A stretch of DNA of 64,000 nt from Lacisediminihabitans sp040549525 (GCF_040549525.1 NZ_JBEPTM010000008.1:1-64000); one strand, 5' to 3'; shown: positions 7,917 to 17,590, counted from the stretch's first letter. The notes: generated from the letters alone by a model not told the origin. Numbers and translations are program-made.

Positions 7917-8048
7917 CTAACCGCGCGGGGCCGCCTCATACTCCGCGAGCACCCGCGCCCGATACTCAGCTGGATACGTCCGACGTGTCGGCCTCGCGGC
8001 CGGATCCACGATCGAACTTTCCGCCTCCGGGGGTCCTAATTCTTCCAT
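7917..8048 (-). pseudogene. Truncated IS3-type transposase (HTH N-terminus)
   Basis: A 43-codon frame beginning MEELGPPEAESS reads RRTYPAEYRARVLAEYEAAPRG and then stops. The AEYRARVLAEY core is the first helix region of the helix-turn-helix OrfA/transposase N-terminus of IS3-family elements, which normally continue for about 60 more residues plus an integrase core. Everything after the first helix is missing. Upstream (about 8105-8125 on this strand) TGTCAGGCTGGTGTGAGACA looks like the element's left terminal repeat. Confidence 0.55.
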
Positions 8049-8104
8049 GCGGATAATCCGTTCCCCGCCCTCTCAAAGACCTGCCCCACAAACCACGGGG
8101 TGTC

Positions 8105-8124
8105 TCACACCAGCCTGACAGAGA
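8105..8124 (-). repeat. Probable terminal repeat of the truncated IS3-like element
   Basis: On the minus strand this reads TGTCAGGCTGGTGTGAGACA, starting with the TG typical of IS3 ends, about 60 bases in front of the transposase remnant start. No partner repeat is seen, in line with loss of the rest of the element. Confidence 0.35.
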
Positions 8125-8227
8125 GGGAACGGCGTGTTTCGGGCGAGGCGTTGGTGTCGGCGAACGACGCGAGAAAACGGCTGCGGTCGCCAGACTGAGT
8201 TCAATGCGCGCGCACAAAGTATGTATT

Positions 8228-8255
8228 CTTAGCATGAATAATCATTTATGCTAAG
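8228..8255. promoter_or_regulatory. CTTAGCAT palindrome, probable operator for the liv/catabolic operon
   Basis: Perfect 8-base arms CTTAGCAT and ATGCTAAG are separated by 12 bases, in an AT-rich stretch 81-108 bases upstream of the start of the binding-protein gene. The same half-site occurs at 18454-18461 in front of the acyl-CoA dehydrogenase operon. One of the three island regulators, or the TetR at 25.8 kb, is the likely binder. Confidence 0.5.
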
Positions 8256-8335
8256 ACTGGCCCGCAGAGTCGCGAGCTATGACCCGGTCTGCAACGTTGC
8301 GGGCGGGATCACTATCGATAAGGAAGTTGGTAGTC

Positions 8336-9574
8336 ATGCGCAAGACAATTCGCAAAGCGACCATGGCGGTCGCGGTTTTCGGCCTTGTGGTGTCGTTGGC
8401 AGCCTGCTCGGGAGGCTCAACGCCAACCGCCACGCCCGCCGCCGCAAAGGGCCCGCTCAAGATCGGCGTCCCCTTGGGGATTACCGGCCCGGCCGCCCTG
8501 GTGGGAACTTGGGCACGTGCAGGAGTTGAGGCTGCAGCAAACGAACTTAATCGTGCCGGCGGCATCGGAGGTCGGAAAGTCGAACTGGTGTTCTTGGACA
8601 CTGAGACCGACCCCACCAAGGCAGTGTCGGCGACGACGCGGCTGATCAACCAGGATCGGGTCGACTTTGTTGTCGGCCCGATGACGAGTGACGAGACGCT
8701 CGCGACCCTGCCCATGCTGAGGACGGCGAACATCGCCTCGATCAATGGGTCATCCAGTGGGATCACGCCCAAGAACGCACCGCTGAGCTTCGCGATGCTG
8801 CTCAACGCCAGCGATCAGGCCGCCAAAATGGTCGACTTCGCCGTGAAGAAGTACCATGCAAAGCGCATCGCGACGGCGAACTACTCGGCGACCCAGGGCA
8901 AGACGGCACACGAGTCGTTCCTCAAAACGCTCGACACGTTTCGCCTCAAGCCGGTCGCTGAGGCGGAGTACGACATCCCGGTCACGGACATGACTCCGCA
9001 GTTGCTGTCGCTGAAGCAGGGCAACCCGGACTTCCTGCTGCTCGTCGGGCAGACCGGCAGCGACACCGGGCAGTTCGAACTCGCGCGTCGTGGGCTAAAC
9101 ATGGAGAACATCCCTGCGATCGGCAACTACGCGACTACCTTCGCCGCACAGACGATGGGGGTCGCAGGGCCGAATGCTTACGCGAACCTCAACTCGGTCA
9201 CGTGGTCCGCTTTCGGCGCGTGCACGGCGAAGAACGTTCGCCCGCAAGCGAGCGGATTCATTGATCACCTGAAGTCCACGCTGAGTACGAAGGCAGCGGC
9301 CACCATGTCGTACGACTACGCGGCGGTCTGGCACGACGCCGTCATCCTGCTCGGCGCGGCATATGAGGCAACCGGAGGCTCGGATGGTGCAGCGGTCGCA
9401 AAGTGGCTTGAGACCAAGGGTGCTGCGGAAGCAGACAAGAACAAGTTGCTTGTGCACACCGGTTGGGCAATGAGCAAGAAGAACCACTTCCTATTCAACG
9501 TTGACTCGCTCGCACTGGTGAACCCGGGAAAGGAAGTTGCTCCAAAGATCTTCCAGCGGATCGACTGCGACTGA
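8336..9574 (+). CDS. Branched-chain amino acid-type ABC transporter substrate-binding lipoprotein
   Basis: A 412-residue periplasmic-binding-protein-fold lipoprotein. The signal peptide ends in a lipobox (VSLAACSG, Cys at about 23), then a Ser/Thr/Pro linker, then the Leu/Ile/Val-binding-protein (Peripla_BP_6) fold starting KIGVPLGITGPAAL. Start at ATG 8336 with AAGGAAG upstream. Members of this family in catabolic clusters often bind aromatic or alicyclic acids and other non-amino-acid ligands rather than leucine. It is the first gene of a set with two permease and two ATPase modules, so it is the specificity component of a complete importer. The CTTAGCAT palindrome lies in its promoter region. 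Confidence 0.9.
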   Translation: MRKTIRKATMAVAVFGLVVSLAACSGGSTPTATPAAAKGPLKIGVPLGITGPAALVGTWARAGVEAAANELNRAGGIGGRKVELVFLDTETDPTKAVSATTRLINQDRVDFVVGPMTSDETLATLPMLRTANIASINGSSSGITPKNAPLSFAMLLNASDQAAKMVDFAVKKYHAKRIATANYSATQGKTAHESFLKTLDTFRLKPVAEAEYDIPVTDMTPQLLSLKQGNPDFLLLVGQTGSDTGQFELARRGLNMENIPAIGNYATTFAAQTMGVAGPNAYANLNSVTWSAFGACTAKNVRPQASGFIDHLKSTLSTKAAATMSYDYAAVWHDAVILLGAAYEATGGSDGAAVAKWLETKGAAEADKNKLLVHTGWAMSKKNHFLFNVDSLALVNPGKEVAPKIFQRIDCD

Positions 9575-9614
9575 CCCTCATGATGACTGAGAATGCTGGG
9601 CGGAGCTGACGCCC

Positions 9615-10499
9615 ATGGAAGAGACAATCATCATCCTCATTCGCGGGATAGGTGCCGGAGCGGTCTACGCGCTGATTGCGATGAGCCTCAACGTGATCTA
9701 CAACGCAACCGGAGTCCTTAACTTCGCACAGGGGCAATTGCTCGTACTCTCCGGAGTGATGACATATTTGTTGCTGCCTGCTGGAATTGTCGCCACTTCT
9801 CTGCTGTGGTACGGGGTCGGCTTGCTTGTCACGCTTGTGGTGGCAGTGATCGCCGCACTGCAGGGGCTGCTGACGCTGCTCCCCATGCGCCGAGGCTCCG
9901 ACCAGCATTCCTGGATCATCACCACACTGTCGGCATCGATCATGATTGGCGCCATCCTCGTGCTCGCACTCGGGCCGCGCACACTCATCATGGAAGACCC
10001 GTTCGGGTCCTTCGCTCTCGTCGGAACAAAGACACCGCTGGTTTACCTGGTGCTGCTCGCCTTGGCCATCGTGGTCTTGGCCGGCACCCGACTATTCCAG
10101 CGCAAGTCGCTAGCGGGCTTGGCACTGAACGCCCTGTCTGAGGACCTGGACGCAGCAAAGGCGAATGGCATGAGGACACTGCGCTTGCAGATCTTCGCCT
10201 TCGCCATCGCGGGAGCAATGATGGGTCTGACCGGCTTCGTTGGCGGTTACGTGTTGGAAATTTCCGTAAGTCAGGCGCTGCACTACGTCATCTTCGGATT
10301 CATCGTGGCGGTCGTCGGGGGGATCGGCAATAACCTCGGCGCACTCGTTGCTGGGCCGGTTTTTGGCGTCCTGATGATGTTCATCTCATTCCATCTGAGC
10401 GGTGACGCGGAAGTGCCGCTCGCGCTCGCGGCATTGGTCGTCGTGCTCATGGTTCGGCCACAGGGAATCTTTGGCCGACCGCACGCAAGGAGGGTCTAA
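9615..10499 (+). CDS. Branched-chain amino acid-type ABC transporter permease, LivH-type
   Basis: A 294-residue polytopic membrane protein of the LivH family with about eight hydrophobic segments. It contains the conserved start GAVYALIAMSLNVIYNATGVLNFAQG and the EAA-like loop near SEDLDAAKANGMRT that contacts the ATPase. It lies 40 bases after the binding-protein gene and overlaps the next gene by one base. It forms one half of the translocation pore, the other half being the permease domain of the following fusion protein. Confidence 0.9.
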   Translation: MEETIIILIRGIGAGAVYALIAMSLNVIYNATGVLNFAQGQLLVLSGVMTYLLLPAGIVATSLLWYGVGLLVTLVVAVIAALQGLLTLLPMRRGSDQHSWIITTLSASIMIGAILVLALGPRTLIMEDPFGSFALVGTKTPLVYLVLLALAIVVLAGTRLFQRKSLAGLALNALSEDLDAAKANGMRTLRLQIFAFAIAGAMMGLTGFVGGYVLEISVSQALHYVIFGFIVAVVGGIGNNLGALVAGPVFGVLMMFISFHLSGDAEVPLALAALVVVLMVRPQGIFGRPHARRV

Positions 10500-12307
10500 T
10501 GATGAACAATTTCACCAACCGCGTCGCGGGCGGACGCAAGTCCCTCACCTTCGGTGTTCGGCCGAGCCAACGCGGAGAGCTCGGCATCGCGATGGCATTT
10601 ATTGTCGGCGCGACCGTCATCTCTGTCGTCGTCGGCAACGTCTATTGGCAGCAGATTATTCTGGTTGCCCTCATCTATGTGATCGCTGCATCTGGCTTGA
10701 GCGTCCTCGATGCGCTGGCCAAGCAGATCTCGTTCGGGCAAGGTGCCGTCGTTGGCGTTTCAGCGTACTCGATGGCGCTTGCCAGCGGTGTGTGGGAGTT
10801 GCCGTTCTGGCTCGCGGTGGCCATCGGCGTGGCAAGCGGCATGGCCGCCGGGATGCTGATGGCGCTGCCTTCGCTTCGCGTTCAGGGCTACTATCTCGGC
10901 TTCGTGACTATGGCCGCTGCAATCGCTCTACCTGAGCTGCTGTTGCTGTTCAAGGATCAGACCAACGCACTGACCGGGGTGAACGTGTCCGACCTACCCC
11001 TCAGCCAACGCCTCTTCGGCACCTTAGATTGGCTCACGATAGTGATCATGGTCCTTGCCGTCGCTGCAGTGCTTCTTATCGCAGTACTGCGGTCGTCCAA
11101 GTTCGGTCGACAGCTTTTACTTGCTGGCACCAGCTCGGAGGCCGCGTCGACACTGGGATTGAAACCGGGGCGCCTGCGCCTCCAAGCGTTCGCGATCGCT
11201 GCGGCCACTGGTTCCGTGGCCGGCGTGCTCTATGTCTGTCTGATTAAGTACGTTGCGCCCAGCTCGTTCACGCTGTCGCTATCAATCCTGCTGTTCTTCA
11301 TTGTCGTGATCGGCGGCCCGGGTTCTATTGCTGGCACGGTCTTGGGCGTCGCAGTCCTCTATATCGTCCCAGATGTGCTTCTTGCGAACTTCGTGGACTA
11401 CCGACTCCTGATCTACGGTGTAATCGCATTCGCTGTCATGTTCTGGATGCCGGAGGGTTTGGCAGTGGGCATAAAGCGATTGTTCCACTCGATGAGGCGA
11501 AAGCCGATCGCGGTCCCGGAAGGCCTGACCTCCCTGGAGCCGATCATCGAAGCGGCGGCGGCCGCAGGCGTGGCGAAGCCATCTCGTGGAGAGCCCGTCC
11601 TGAGTGTGTCGGGCGTCTCCCGCAAATTTAATGCGGTGGTGGCTCTGGACGACGTCAAGCTCGACATCTTTCCAGGCGAGGTTCACGCGATCGTCGGTCC
11701 GAATGGGTCGGGGAAGACAACGTTGCTCAACGCGATCTCCGGACTCATCTCGCTGGACTCCGGAGCGATTCGTATCGATGGAAACGACGTAACCTCAAAG
11801 TCCGCGAGCCGTCGAGCTCGCCTCGGGCTGGGGCGTACGTTCCAGCAGCCGCGCATGCTCGACTCGTTCTCCGCCTGGGAGAATGTCGACCTCGGTCCCG
11901 GAAGAGTGCGCGGTACATCAGCATCCTGGCTGGATGGTGTGCTGGCCAACTTCCAGTCGGGATGGGATTCGATCGTGGCCGGGACGCTGCCGCACGGGCA
12001 GCGCCGATCGCTCGAGGTGGTTCGCGCGATGCGTGGTGAACCAACTTTGCTTGCTCTTGATGAGCCCGCAGCTGGCCTGTCCCACGCGGAACGAGATCAG
12101 TTCGGTCGCCTGCTGAGGCAGATTGCCAGTTCGACTGGCGCCGCCATCCTCATGGTTGAACATGACCTTGAGCTCGTCTGGGGCACGGCAGACCGGATCA
12201 CTGTGCTGGATCGTGGGCGCGTCGTAGTCACCGGTTCGCCGGCAGATGTCCGGAAGCATCCGGCCGTTGCGAAGCTGTTTGTGGGGGTGGGCAATGCTGA
12301 AGGTTGA
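10499..12307 (+). CDS. LivM permease - LivG ATPase fusion protein
   Basis: A 602-residue two-domain protein. Residues about 25-340 form a LivM-type permease with about ten hydrophobic helices. After a linker (about 345-365), residues 366-600 are a LivG-type ABC ATPase with Walker A GPNGSGKTT, the LivG-style signature LPHGQRRSLEVVRAM, Walker B LLALDEP and the H-loop EHD. Start ATG 10499 follows AAGGAGG. LivM and LivG are separate in E. coli; fused forms are known in actinobacteria and proteobacteria. The fusion fixes a 1:1 stoichiometry with one ATPase, LivF being supplied separately. Confidence 0.92.
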   Translation: MMNNFTNRVAGGRKSLTFGVRPSQRGELGIAMAFIVGATVISVVVGNVYWQQIILVALIYVIAASGLSVLDALAKQISFGQGAVVGVSAYSMALASGVWELPFWLAVAIGVASGMAAGMLMALPSLRVQGYYLGFVTMAAAIALPELLLLFKDQTNALTGVNVSDLPLSQRLFGTLDWLTIVIMVLAVAAVLLIAVLRSSKFGRQLLLAGTSSEAASTLGLKPGRLRLQAFAIAAATGSVAGVLYVCLIKYVAPSSFTLSLSILLFFIVVIGGPGSIAGTVLGVAVLYIVPDVLLANFVDYRLLIYGVIAFAVMFWMPEGLAVGIKRLFHSMRRKPIAVPEGLTSLEPIIEAAAAAGVAKPSRGEPVLSVSGVSRKFNAVVALDDVKLDIFPGEVHAIVGPNGSGKTTLLNAISGLISLDSGAIRIDGNDVTSKSASRRARLGLGRTFQQPRMLDSFSAWENVDLGPGRVRGTSASWLDGVLANFQSGWDSIVAGTLPHGQRRSLEVVRAMRGEPTLLALDEPAAGLSHAERDQFGRLLRQIASSTGAAILMVEHDLELVWGTADRITVLDRGRVVVTGSPADVRKHPAVAKLFVGVGNAEG

Positions 12308-13001
12308 GGGCGCTAGTGCCGGATACGGTCGCATGACCGTGTTGCGGGACATTGACCTGGAAATTCCAGCAGGATCGATAACTCTAGTTCTCGGACCGAA
12401 CGGAGCAGGGAAGACCACATTGTTGCGGATGTTGTCGCGCATGATTCGACTGCAATCCGGTTCACTCACCCTCGATGGTGCATCGCTCGCAACGATCTCA
12501 ACCGAAGACGCGAGCCGGAAGGGGATCAGGCACGTGCTCGAAGGGCATCGTGTGTTCCCTGGGTTGACCGTCGAGGACAACATCCGCCTGGGTCAGATCG
12601 GGCTGCCGCGTCCGCGACGGCTATCCACAGACGAGGTCTGCGACCGCGCCTACCAAGTGTTTCCGATTCTGGGTGACAAGCGTCGCGATATGGCCAGGAG
12701 CCTCTCCGGCGGTCAGCAACAGATGCTCGCGCTGGCACAGGCATGGTCGTCGCAACCCAGGTTCCTACTCTGCGATGAACCATCCCTGGGTGTCGCGCAG
12801 TCCTTGGTTCCTGACATCCTCGAGTTCCTCAAGGGGCGTGCAGGCGAAGGAATGGGCGTGATCCTGGTCGAGCAGTTGATCGATCAGCCGCTCGCGGTCG
12901 CGGATTCTCTCGTCGTGATCAAGCAGGGGCGGATCGTGGCGCAGGGATCGCGCGAAGTGATGCCTCACCGCGACGAGTTAGTGGAGATGATGCTCGGTTG
13001 A
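12294..13001 (+). CDS. Branched-chain amino acid-type ABC transporter ATPase, LivF-type
   Basis: A 235-residue ATPase with Walker A GPNGAGKTT, Q-loop, signature LSGGQQQMLALAQAW, Walker B LLCDEPSLG, and a switch region in which the usual His is replaced by Gln (LVEQ, as is normal for LivF). It pairs with the LivG domain of the preceding fusion protein. The ATG at 12294 overlaps the upstream gene by 14 bases, so translation is coupled. With the binding protein and two permeases it completes the importer. Confidence 0.92.
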   Translation: MLKVEGASAGYGRMTVLRDIDLEIPAGSITLVLGPNGAGKTTLLRMLSRMIRLQSGSLTLDGASLATISTEDASRKGIRHVLEGHRVFPGLTVEDNIRLGQIGLPRPRRLSTDEVCDRAYQVFPILGDKRRDMARSLSGGQQQMLALAQAWSSQPRFLLCDEPSLGVAQSLVPDILEFLKGRAGEGMGVILVEQLIDQPLAVADSLVVIKQGRIVAQGSREVMPHRDELVEMMLG

Positions 13002-13128
13002 GTTGGATGCCTCGCTCCTGGGGCACTCCCCACGAGTTCGGCTGTTGGACTGATGCCATGAGCGGGCGCGGGACCGAAGTGAGCGAACAAATATTGGACA
13101 AAGCAAGGCGATGTTTCAAGGAGGAAGC

Positions 13129-15027
13129 ATGCTCGAAAATCGTGAGTCGACTGCGCGAGCCGCTATCGATCAAGCCAATCTGAACGTTCTACGACTGGCG
13201 CTGTACCAAATGACCGGTGATGAAGAACTTACCAAGGTCCGCATTGTTCATGTGCCCGTTCGTGGGGGTGCGTTTTTCGCCTATGTCGTCGCAGAAGAAG
13301 ATGCGCAACTGGTCAAGGACAAGGCCCTGGCCTACCTCATGATGGATCGAACGGGCACCCCGGTCACTCCTCCCGCGGATGATCGATTGCGCCGGATGAT
13401 GGCTCTGTTCACGGGTGAGCCGCTTACCGACGGAGAGTTCGCGCTCGGGCGCGAGGAACTCGCGTTCGAGGAGTTCCCCCGCGGCGCGGATTGGAACGTG
13501 CAGCGTCCGTCGAATGCGTTGGATCACCAGGTCGTCATAATAGGGGCCGGTGCGAGCGGTATCGCCGCCGGTATCCAGTTCGAGCGTCTCGGGATCCCAT
13601 ACACCATCATCGAGCGCCAGGCTGACATCGGCGGAACCTGGCATCTGAACCATTACCCCGATGCGCGGGTGGACACCAACAGCTACCTGTACCAGTTCAA
13701 ATTCGAGAAGAACTACCCATGGACGGAATACTTCGCCTCACAGGGCGAGGTCAAGCGCTACCTCGAGCACATCGCCAAGAAGCACGGTGTGTATGACAAG
13801 ATTCGCTTCAATGTCTCGCTGGACCGCGCGGTGTACGACAACGATCGCCAGTCGTGGGTGCTCGACACGACTGCGGTGGGCGGGGCATCCGAGCAACTCG
13901 TCGCGAACTTCGTCATCAGCGGCGCGGGACTCTTCAGCACACCGAAGCTCCCCGATATCGAGGGCATCGAGTCCTTCCAGGGCGAAACCTTTCACACCAC
14001 AGCTTGGGACAACGACTACTCGGCTGACGGCAAGCGCATCGCCGTCATCGGCAACGGCTCCACTGGCGTGCAGGTCATGCAGGGACTCGCGCAGACCGCG
14101 GAGCAGATGTATGTGCTCATGAGGACGCCGCAGTGGATCTCTCCGATGGAAGGGTACCGGGAGCTGATTCCGGATGAGGTCAAGTGGCTTTTCGCGAACA
14201 TGCCCGCGTACTGGAACTGGTACTGCTACTCAGCGCAGACGACGGCGGCAGGAATGCAGGCCGCGCAAGAGTACGACCGCGCCTGGCAGGCGACCGGCGG
14301 GCTGATCGGACCCCGCAACGATGCCCTTCGTTCCGCGTTGACGGGCTACATCCGCACCCGCCTAGGGGACCGCGAGGATCTCATCGAGAGGGTGACGCCG
14401 GACTATGCACCTCTGGCTCGCCGGCTCGTTGTGGACAATGGCTGGTACGACTCGCTGCTGAGCCCCAACGTCGAGCTCATCACCGATGGCATCAAGAGAA
14501 TTCTCCCCACAGGCATCGAGTTCGCCGATGGGCGCACTATCGAGGTGGACACGCTTATCGTGGCGGCCGGATTCGAGGTCAGCAAGTATCTGTGGCCCGC
14601 AGAGTATGTCGGCGTCGATGGCACCAGCATGGAGGAGACCTGGGAGATCGACGGCCCGCGTGCGTTCCTCGGGCTGGTGGTGCCGAACTTCCCGAACTTG
14701 TTCATGTTCTATGGTCCGAACTCGCAGGCGCGGGCAGGCTCCTTCCTCTCCTGGATCGAGGTCTGGGCGCGGTATGCGGCTCAGGCAGTCGTCGATGTGA
14801 TCGAGCGCGGCGCCCGCAGCATCGAGGTGAAGCAGGAGGTTTTCGAGCGCTACAACGAGGCGTTAGATGCTGCTCACGAACACCTCATCTGGCAGAACGA
14901 GGCACCGGCCGGGCGCAACTATTACATCAACAAGTTCGGTCGACAGAACGTGAACCTGCCCTGGAAGCTGGGGGAGTACTTCCTCATGGTCAATCGCCCG
15001 AGGCCTGAACACTTTGACATCGCGTAA
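13129..15027 (+). CDS. Baeyer-Villiger-type flavin monooxygenase with N-terminal extension
   Basis: A 632-residue FAD/NADPH monooxygenase. An N-terminal domain of about 130 residues, with no motif I recognise, precedes the FAD Rossmann motif GAGASG (about 139). The type I Baeyer-Villiger fingerprint FQGETFHTTAWD lies at about 283 and the NADPH motif GNGSTG at about 306. Size and extension match the 4-hydroxyacetophenone monooxygenase group rather than the 540-aa cyclohexanone group. The reaction is expected to be ketone + O2 + NADPH to ester or lactone. Start chosen at ATG 13129 after AAGGAGGA. It opens the enzymatic part of the cluster, 127 bases after livF, followed at 20 bases by an enoyl-CoA hydratase. 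Confidence 0.88.
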   Translation: MLENRESTARAAIDQANLNVLRLALYQMTGDEELTKVRIVHVPVRGGAFFAYVVAEEDAQLVKDKALAYLMMDRTGTPVTPPADDRLRRMMALFTGEPLTDGEFALGREELAFEEFPRGADWNVQRPSNALDHQVVIIGAGASGIAAGIQFERLGIPYTIIERQADIGGTWHLNHYPDARVDTNSYLYQFKFEKNYPWTEYFASQGEVKRYLEHIAKKHGVYDKIRFNVSLDRAVYDNDRQSWVLDTTAVGGASEQLVANFVISGAGLFSTPKLPDIEGIESFQGETFHTTAWDNDYSADGKRIAVIGNGSTGVQVMQGLAQTAEQMYVLMRTPQWISPMEGYRELIPDEVKWLFANMPAYWNWYCYSAQTTAAGMQAAQEYDRAWQATGGLIGPRNDALRSALTGYIRTRLGDREDLIERVTPDYAPLARRLVVDNGWYDSLLSPNVELITDGIKRILPTGIEFADGRTIEVDTLIVAAGFEVSKYLWPAEYVGVDGTSMEETWEIDGPRAFLGLVVPNFPNLFMFYGPNSQARAGSFLSWIEVWARYAAQAVVDVIERGARSIEVKQEVFERYNEALDAAHEHLIWQNEAPAGRNYYINKFGRQNVNLPWKLGEYFLMVNRPRPEHFDIA

Positions 15028-15047
15028 CCCACCCAGCGGAGATCACC

Positions 15048-15836
15048 ATGGAATTTGAAACACTCACCGTCGAGTGCGACGCCAATGTCGCCACCGTCAC
15101 GCTCAATCGTCCGCCCGTCAACGCCGTCAGCGCGCAAATGCAGATTGATCTGATCGATGCGTTCTCTCAGCTGTCGGAGGACCGGCAGGTTCATGCGGTT
15201 GTCCTTGCTGGTGCTGGAGATCGCGCATTCTGTGGGGGAATCGACCTGAAAGAGCTCGAATCCGGGGTTTCCGGTGGAGGTGATTCGCTTCGGTCGACCA
15301 CCAACCCCGGATGGCGGTGGCGCGAGGCTCAGCATGTCATCCGTCACTCTGCCGTCCCCGTGATTGCGGCGGTTGAACGCCCGGCCATCGGTGCCGGATT
15401 CGGCCTGATCGGGGTCTCTGACCTGATAGTCGCTTCCACGACAGCCTCGTTCGGCCTTACCGAGATCAACGTCGGATTGCTCGGCGGCGCCAGCAAGGCG
15501 CTGCGCCTGGTCGGCCCGCACAAGGCACGCATGATGATGTACACCGGGGAACTCCAGTCAGCCGCAGAGTTTTACCGACTTGGTGTGATCGAACGGCTCG
15601 TCGAGCCTGGCGGAGCGTTGGCTGCGGCCACCGAAATCGCACGGAGAATTGCTGGCAAGAGCCCGCTGGCGATGCGCCTCGCGAAGGAATCGATCCTTCG
15701 CATCGAGACGGACGAGCTCGAGGAGCAATACCGCACCGAGTGGGACTACACCAACCGGCTGCGCGGCTTTAACGACTCGGCGGAGGGGCTGGCCGCATTT
15801 CTTGAAAAACGTGAACCGAACTGGACGCTCTCCTGA
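15048..15836 (+). CDS. Enoyl-CoA hydratase/isomerase family protein
   Basis: A 262-residue crotonase-fold protein. The oxyanion-hole segment GAGDRAFCGGIDLKELE and the second loop PAIGAGFGLIGVSDL are present. One catalytic Glu is placed in LTEINVGLLGG, while the classical second Glu position is occupied by a GGASKALRLVG segment, so hydratase versus isomerase activity cannot be decided. The ATG at 15048 has GGAG upstream. It sits between the monooxygenase and a short-chain dehydrogenase, consistent with beta-oxidation of the ring-opened product or with an unusual C-C hydrolase role known for some crotonases. Confidence 0.88.
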   Translation: MEFETLTVECDANVATVTLNRPPVNAVSAQMQIDLIDAFSQLSEDRQVHAVVLAGAGDRAFCGGIDLKELESGVSGGGDSLRSTTNPGWRWREAQHVIRHSAVPVIAAVERPAIGAGFGLIGVSDLIVASTTASFGLTEINVGLLGGASKALRLVGPHKARMMMYTGELQSAAEFYRLGVIERLVEPGGALAAATEIARRIAGKSPLAMRLAKESILRIETDELEEQYRTEWDYTNRLRGFNDSAEGLAAFLEKREPNWTLS

Positions 15837-15862
15837 GCAATTCTGCCGAACGAAGAGGGAAT

Positions 15863-16612
15863 ATGATGACAAAGACCATGGAAGGGCAGATCGCCCTGGT
15901 GACCGGCGCGGCTCGCGGAATCGGGCTAGCAACCGCTCGGCTTCTTGCTGAAGCGGGCGCCCGCGTCTTCTTGAGTGATATCAACGCCGAGACCGTCCAG
16001 CAGGCTGTCGATGAGTCGGACGGCTTGCTGCTGGACTGGGTTGTTCTGGATGTGGCAGACCCGCAATCGGTAAACTCCGCTGTCCGTGAGGTCTCGGACG
16101 CGGCAGGCAGGATCGACATTTTAGTGAACAACGCGGGGATCACCGACCGGTCTTACCCCATGTGGGAGACGCCGCTGCCGATGTTCGAACGCATGTGGGC
16201 GACCCACTTCATGGGAACGGTGCACTGCTGTCAGGCGGTGATTCCGGGCATGATTGAGCGTGGTTATGGCCGAATCATCAACGTTGCGAGCGTTGCGGGC
16301 AAAGAAGGCAATGCGGGCAGCAGCGCCTATTCGTCAGCGAAGGCCGGAGTGATCGGGCTCACCAAGTCGTTGGGCAAGGAACTCGCCCAGACTGGTGTCC
16401 TCATCAATACCGTCACGCCCGGCGTCATCAACACGCCGCTCATGGCGGATGCGAGCCCCGAACACATTGCTCGACTTCTCGCCAAGATCCCAATGGGTCG
16501 TCCAGGCGAGGCCGAAGAGGTGGGCGAGCTGGTTGCTTGGCTGGCTTCGCCTCAGTGCTCGTTCTCGACAGGTGCGGTCTTCGATATCAGCGGTGGCCGG
16601 ACCACCTACTGA
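15863..16612 (+). CDS. Short-chain dehydrogenase/reductase (FabG-like)
   Basis: A 249-residue classical SDR: cofactor motif TGAARGIG (about 14-21), NNAG at about 89, catalytic Ser in INVASVAGK and YSSAK with the Tyr and Lys. An acidic residue (Asp in SDIN) after the second strand suggests NAD(H) preference. Expected to oxidise a hydroxyl to a ketone or a 3-hydroxyacyl-CoA. Given its neighbour, it may generate the ketone substrate for the monooxygenase. It is 26 bases downstream of the crotonase gene. Confidence 0.88.
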   Translation: MMTKTMEGQIALVTGAARGIGLATARLLAEAGARVFLSDINAETVQQAVDESDGLLLDWVVLDVADPQSVNSAVREVSDAAGRIDILVNNAGITDRSYPMWETPLPMFERMWATHFMGTVHCCQAVIPGMIERGYGRIINVASVAGKEGNAGSSAYSSAKAGVIGLTKSLGKELAQTGVLINTVTPGVINTPLMADASPEHIARLLAKIPMGRPGEAEEVGELVAWLASPQCSFSTGAVFDISGGRTTY

Positions 16613-16648
16613 TCGCTGCTATTTGAATTTCAACAAGAGGAGAGACGC

Positions 16649-17452
16649 ATGACAATTTCAATGGACGCAACACCAGTTACCAACTACGCGGAACTCGCTC
16701 GACTCGACAGCCGTGTTTTTGTCGTCATCGGAGGCGGCCAGGGCATCGGTCGACAGGTCAGTCACGCACTTGCGCAGTCGGGTGCGCGGGTTGTGGTTGT
16801 TGACGCAGTGGGCGAGCGGGCTGCCGCGGTAGCAGCCGAGGTCGACGGTGTGGCCATGGTTGCCGATGTTACGGTTGCCACCCAGGTGGACCAGCTGTTC
16901 TCTTCCGTGATGGACGCCGAGGGTCGAGTTGACGGAGTTGTGGACATCGTGGGAATTTCGCGGTTCCTCATGATTGAAGAGACCTCGGAGGAGGATTGGG
17001 ACCAGCTGCAGACCATCAACCTCAAGCAGGGATTCCTGGTGATCAAGGCGGCCGGGCGCGCCATGCGTAAGTCCGGTGGGGGGGCGATCGTCATGATCAG
17101 CTCGATTAGCGGCATCGACGCCGCTCAACGTCACTCCGGCTACGGAGCGGCAAAGGCCGCGCTAATTTCGCTCGTGAAGTCCGCCGCTGTCGAGTACGGA
17201 CCGTACGGCATCCGGGTGAACTCAGTCGCCCCCGGCGTGATCTGGACTGATCGGATCGGTGGAGCGATCGGTGAGAACCGGCGGGCCGACTGGACTGACG
17301 GAACGCCGACGGGCCGCTTGGGCGAGCCGTCCGACATTGCATCCTCGGTGCTGTTCTTCGCATCCGACCTTTCCCAGCACGTGAACGGTCAGACGCTCGT
17401 CGTTGACGGTGGGCGCAAGATCAGGTTCGAATATCCCGTCGAGGGCATCTAA
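16649..17452 (+). CDS. Short-chain dehydrogenase/reductase
   Basis: A 267-residue SDR with a variant cofactor loop GGGQGIG instead of TGxxxGIG, Asp in VVVVDAV pointing to NAD(H), catalytic MISSISG and YGAAK motifs, and a C-terminal GQTLVVDGGRK. RBS AGAGGAG at good distance. It is the second SDR in tandem, only 36 bases from the first. The pair may act on successive alcohol intermediates or on different stereoisomers. Substrate unknown. Confidence 0.87.
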   Translation: MTISMDATPVTNYAELARLDSRVFVVIGGGQGIGRQVSHALAQSGARVVVVDAVGERAAAVAAEVDGVAMVADVTVATQVDQLFSSVMDAEGRVDGVVDIVGISRFLMIEETSEEDWDQLQTINLKQGFLVIKAAGRAMRKSGGGAIVMISSISGIDAAQRHSGYGAAKAALISLVKSAAVEYGPYGIRVNSVAPGVIWTDRIGGAIGENRRADWTDGTPTGRLGEPSDIASSVLFFASDLSQHVNGQTLVVDGGRKIRFEYPVEGI

Positions 17453-17590
17453 GGCGGAATCGGCGGCTCATCGGATTGGTGAGTGCTATCTTTGCAACAA
17501 TTAGGGTGATCGTTCCCGATAGGTTCCGTGTGGCGTTCGGCGCGAAAGCAATAGCGCATTCTTGAAGGATTTGCGATCAGCGGAGAAGTG

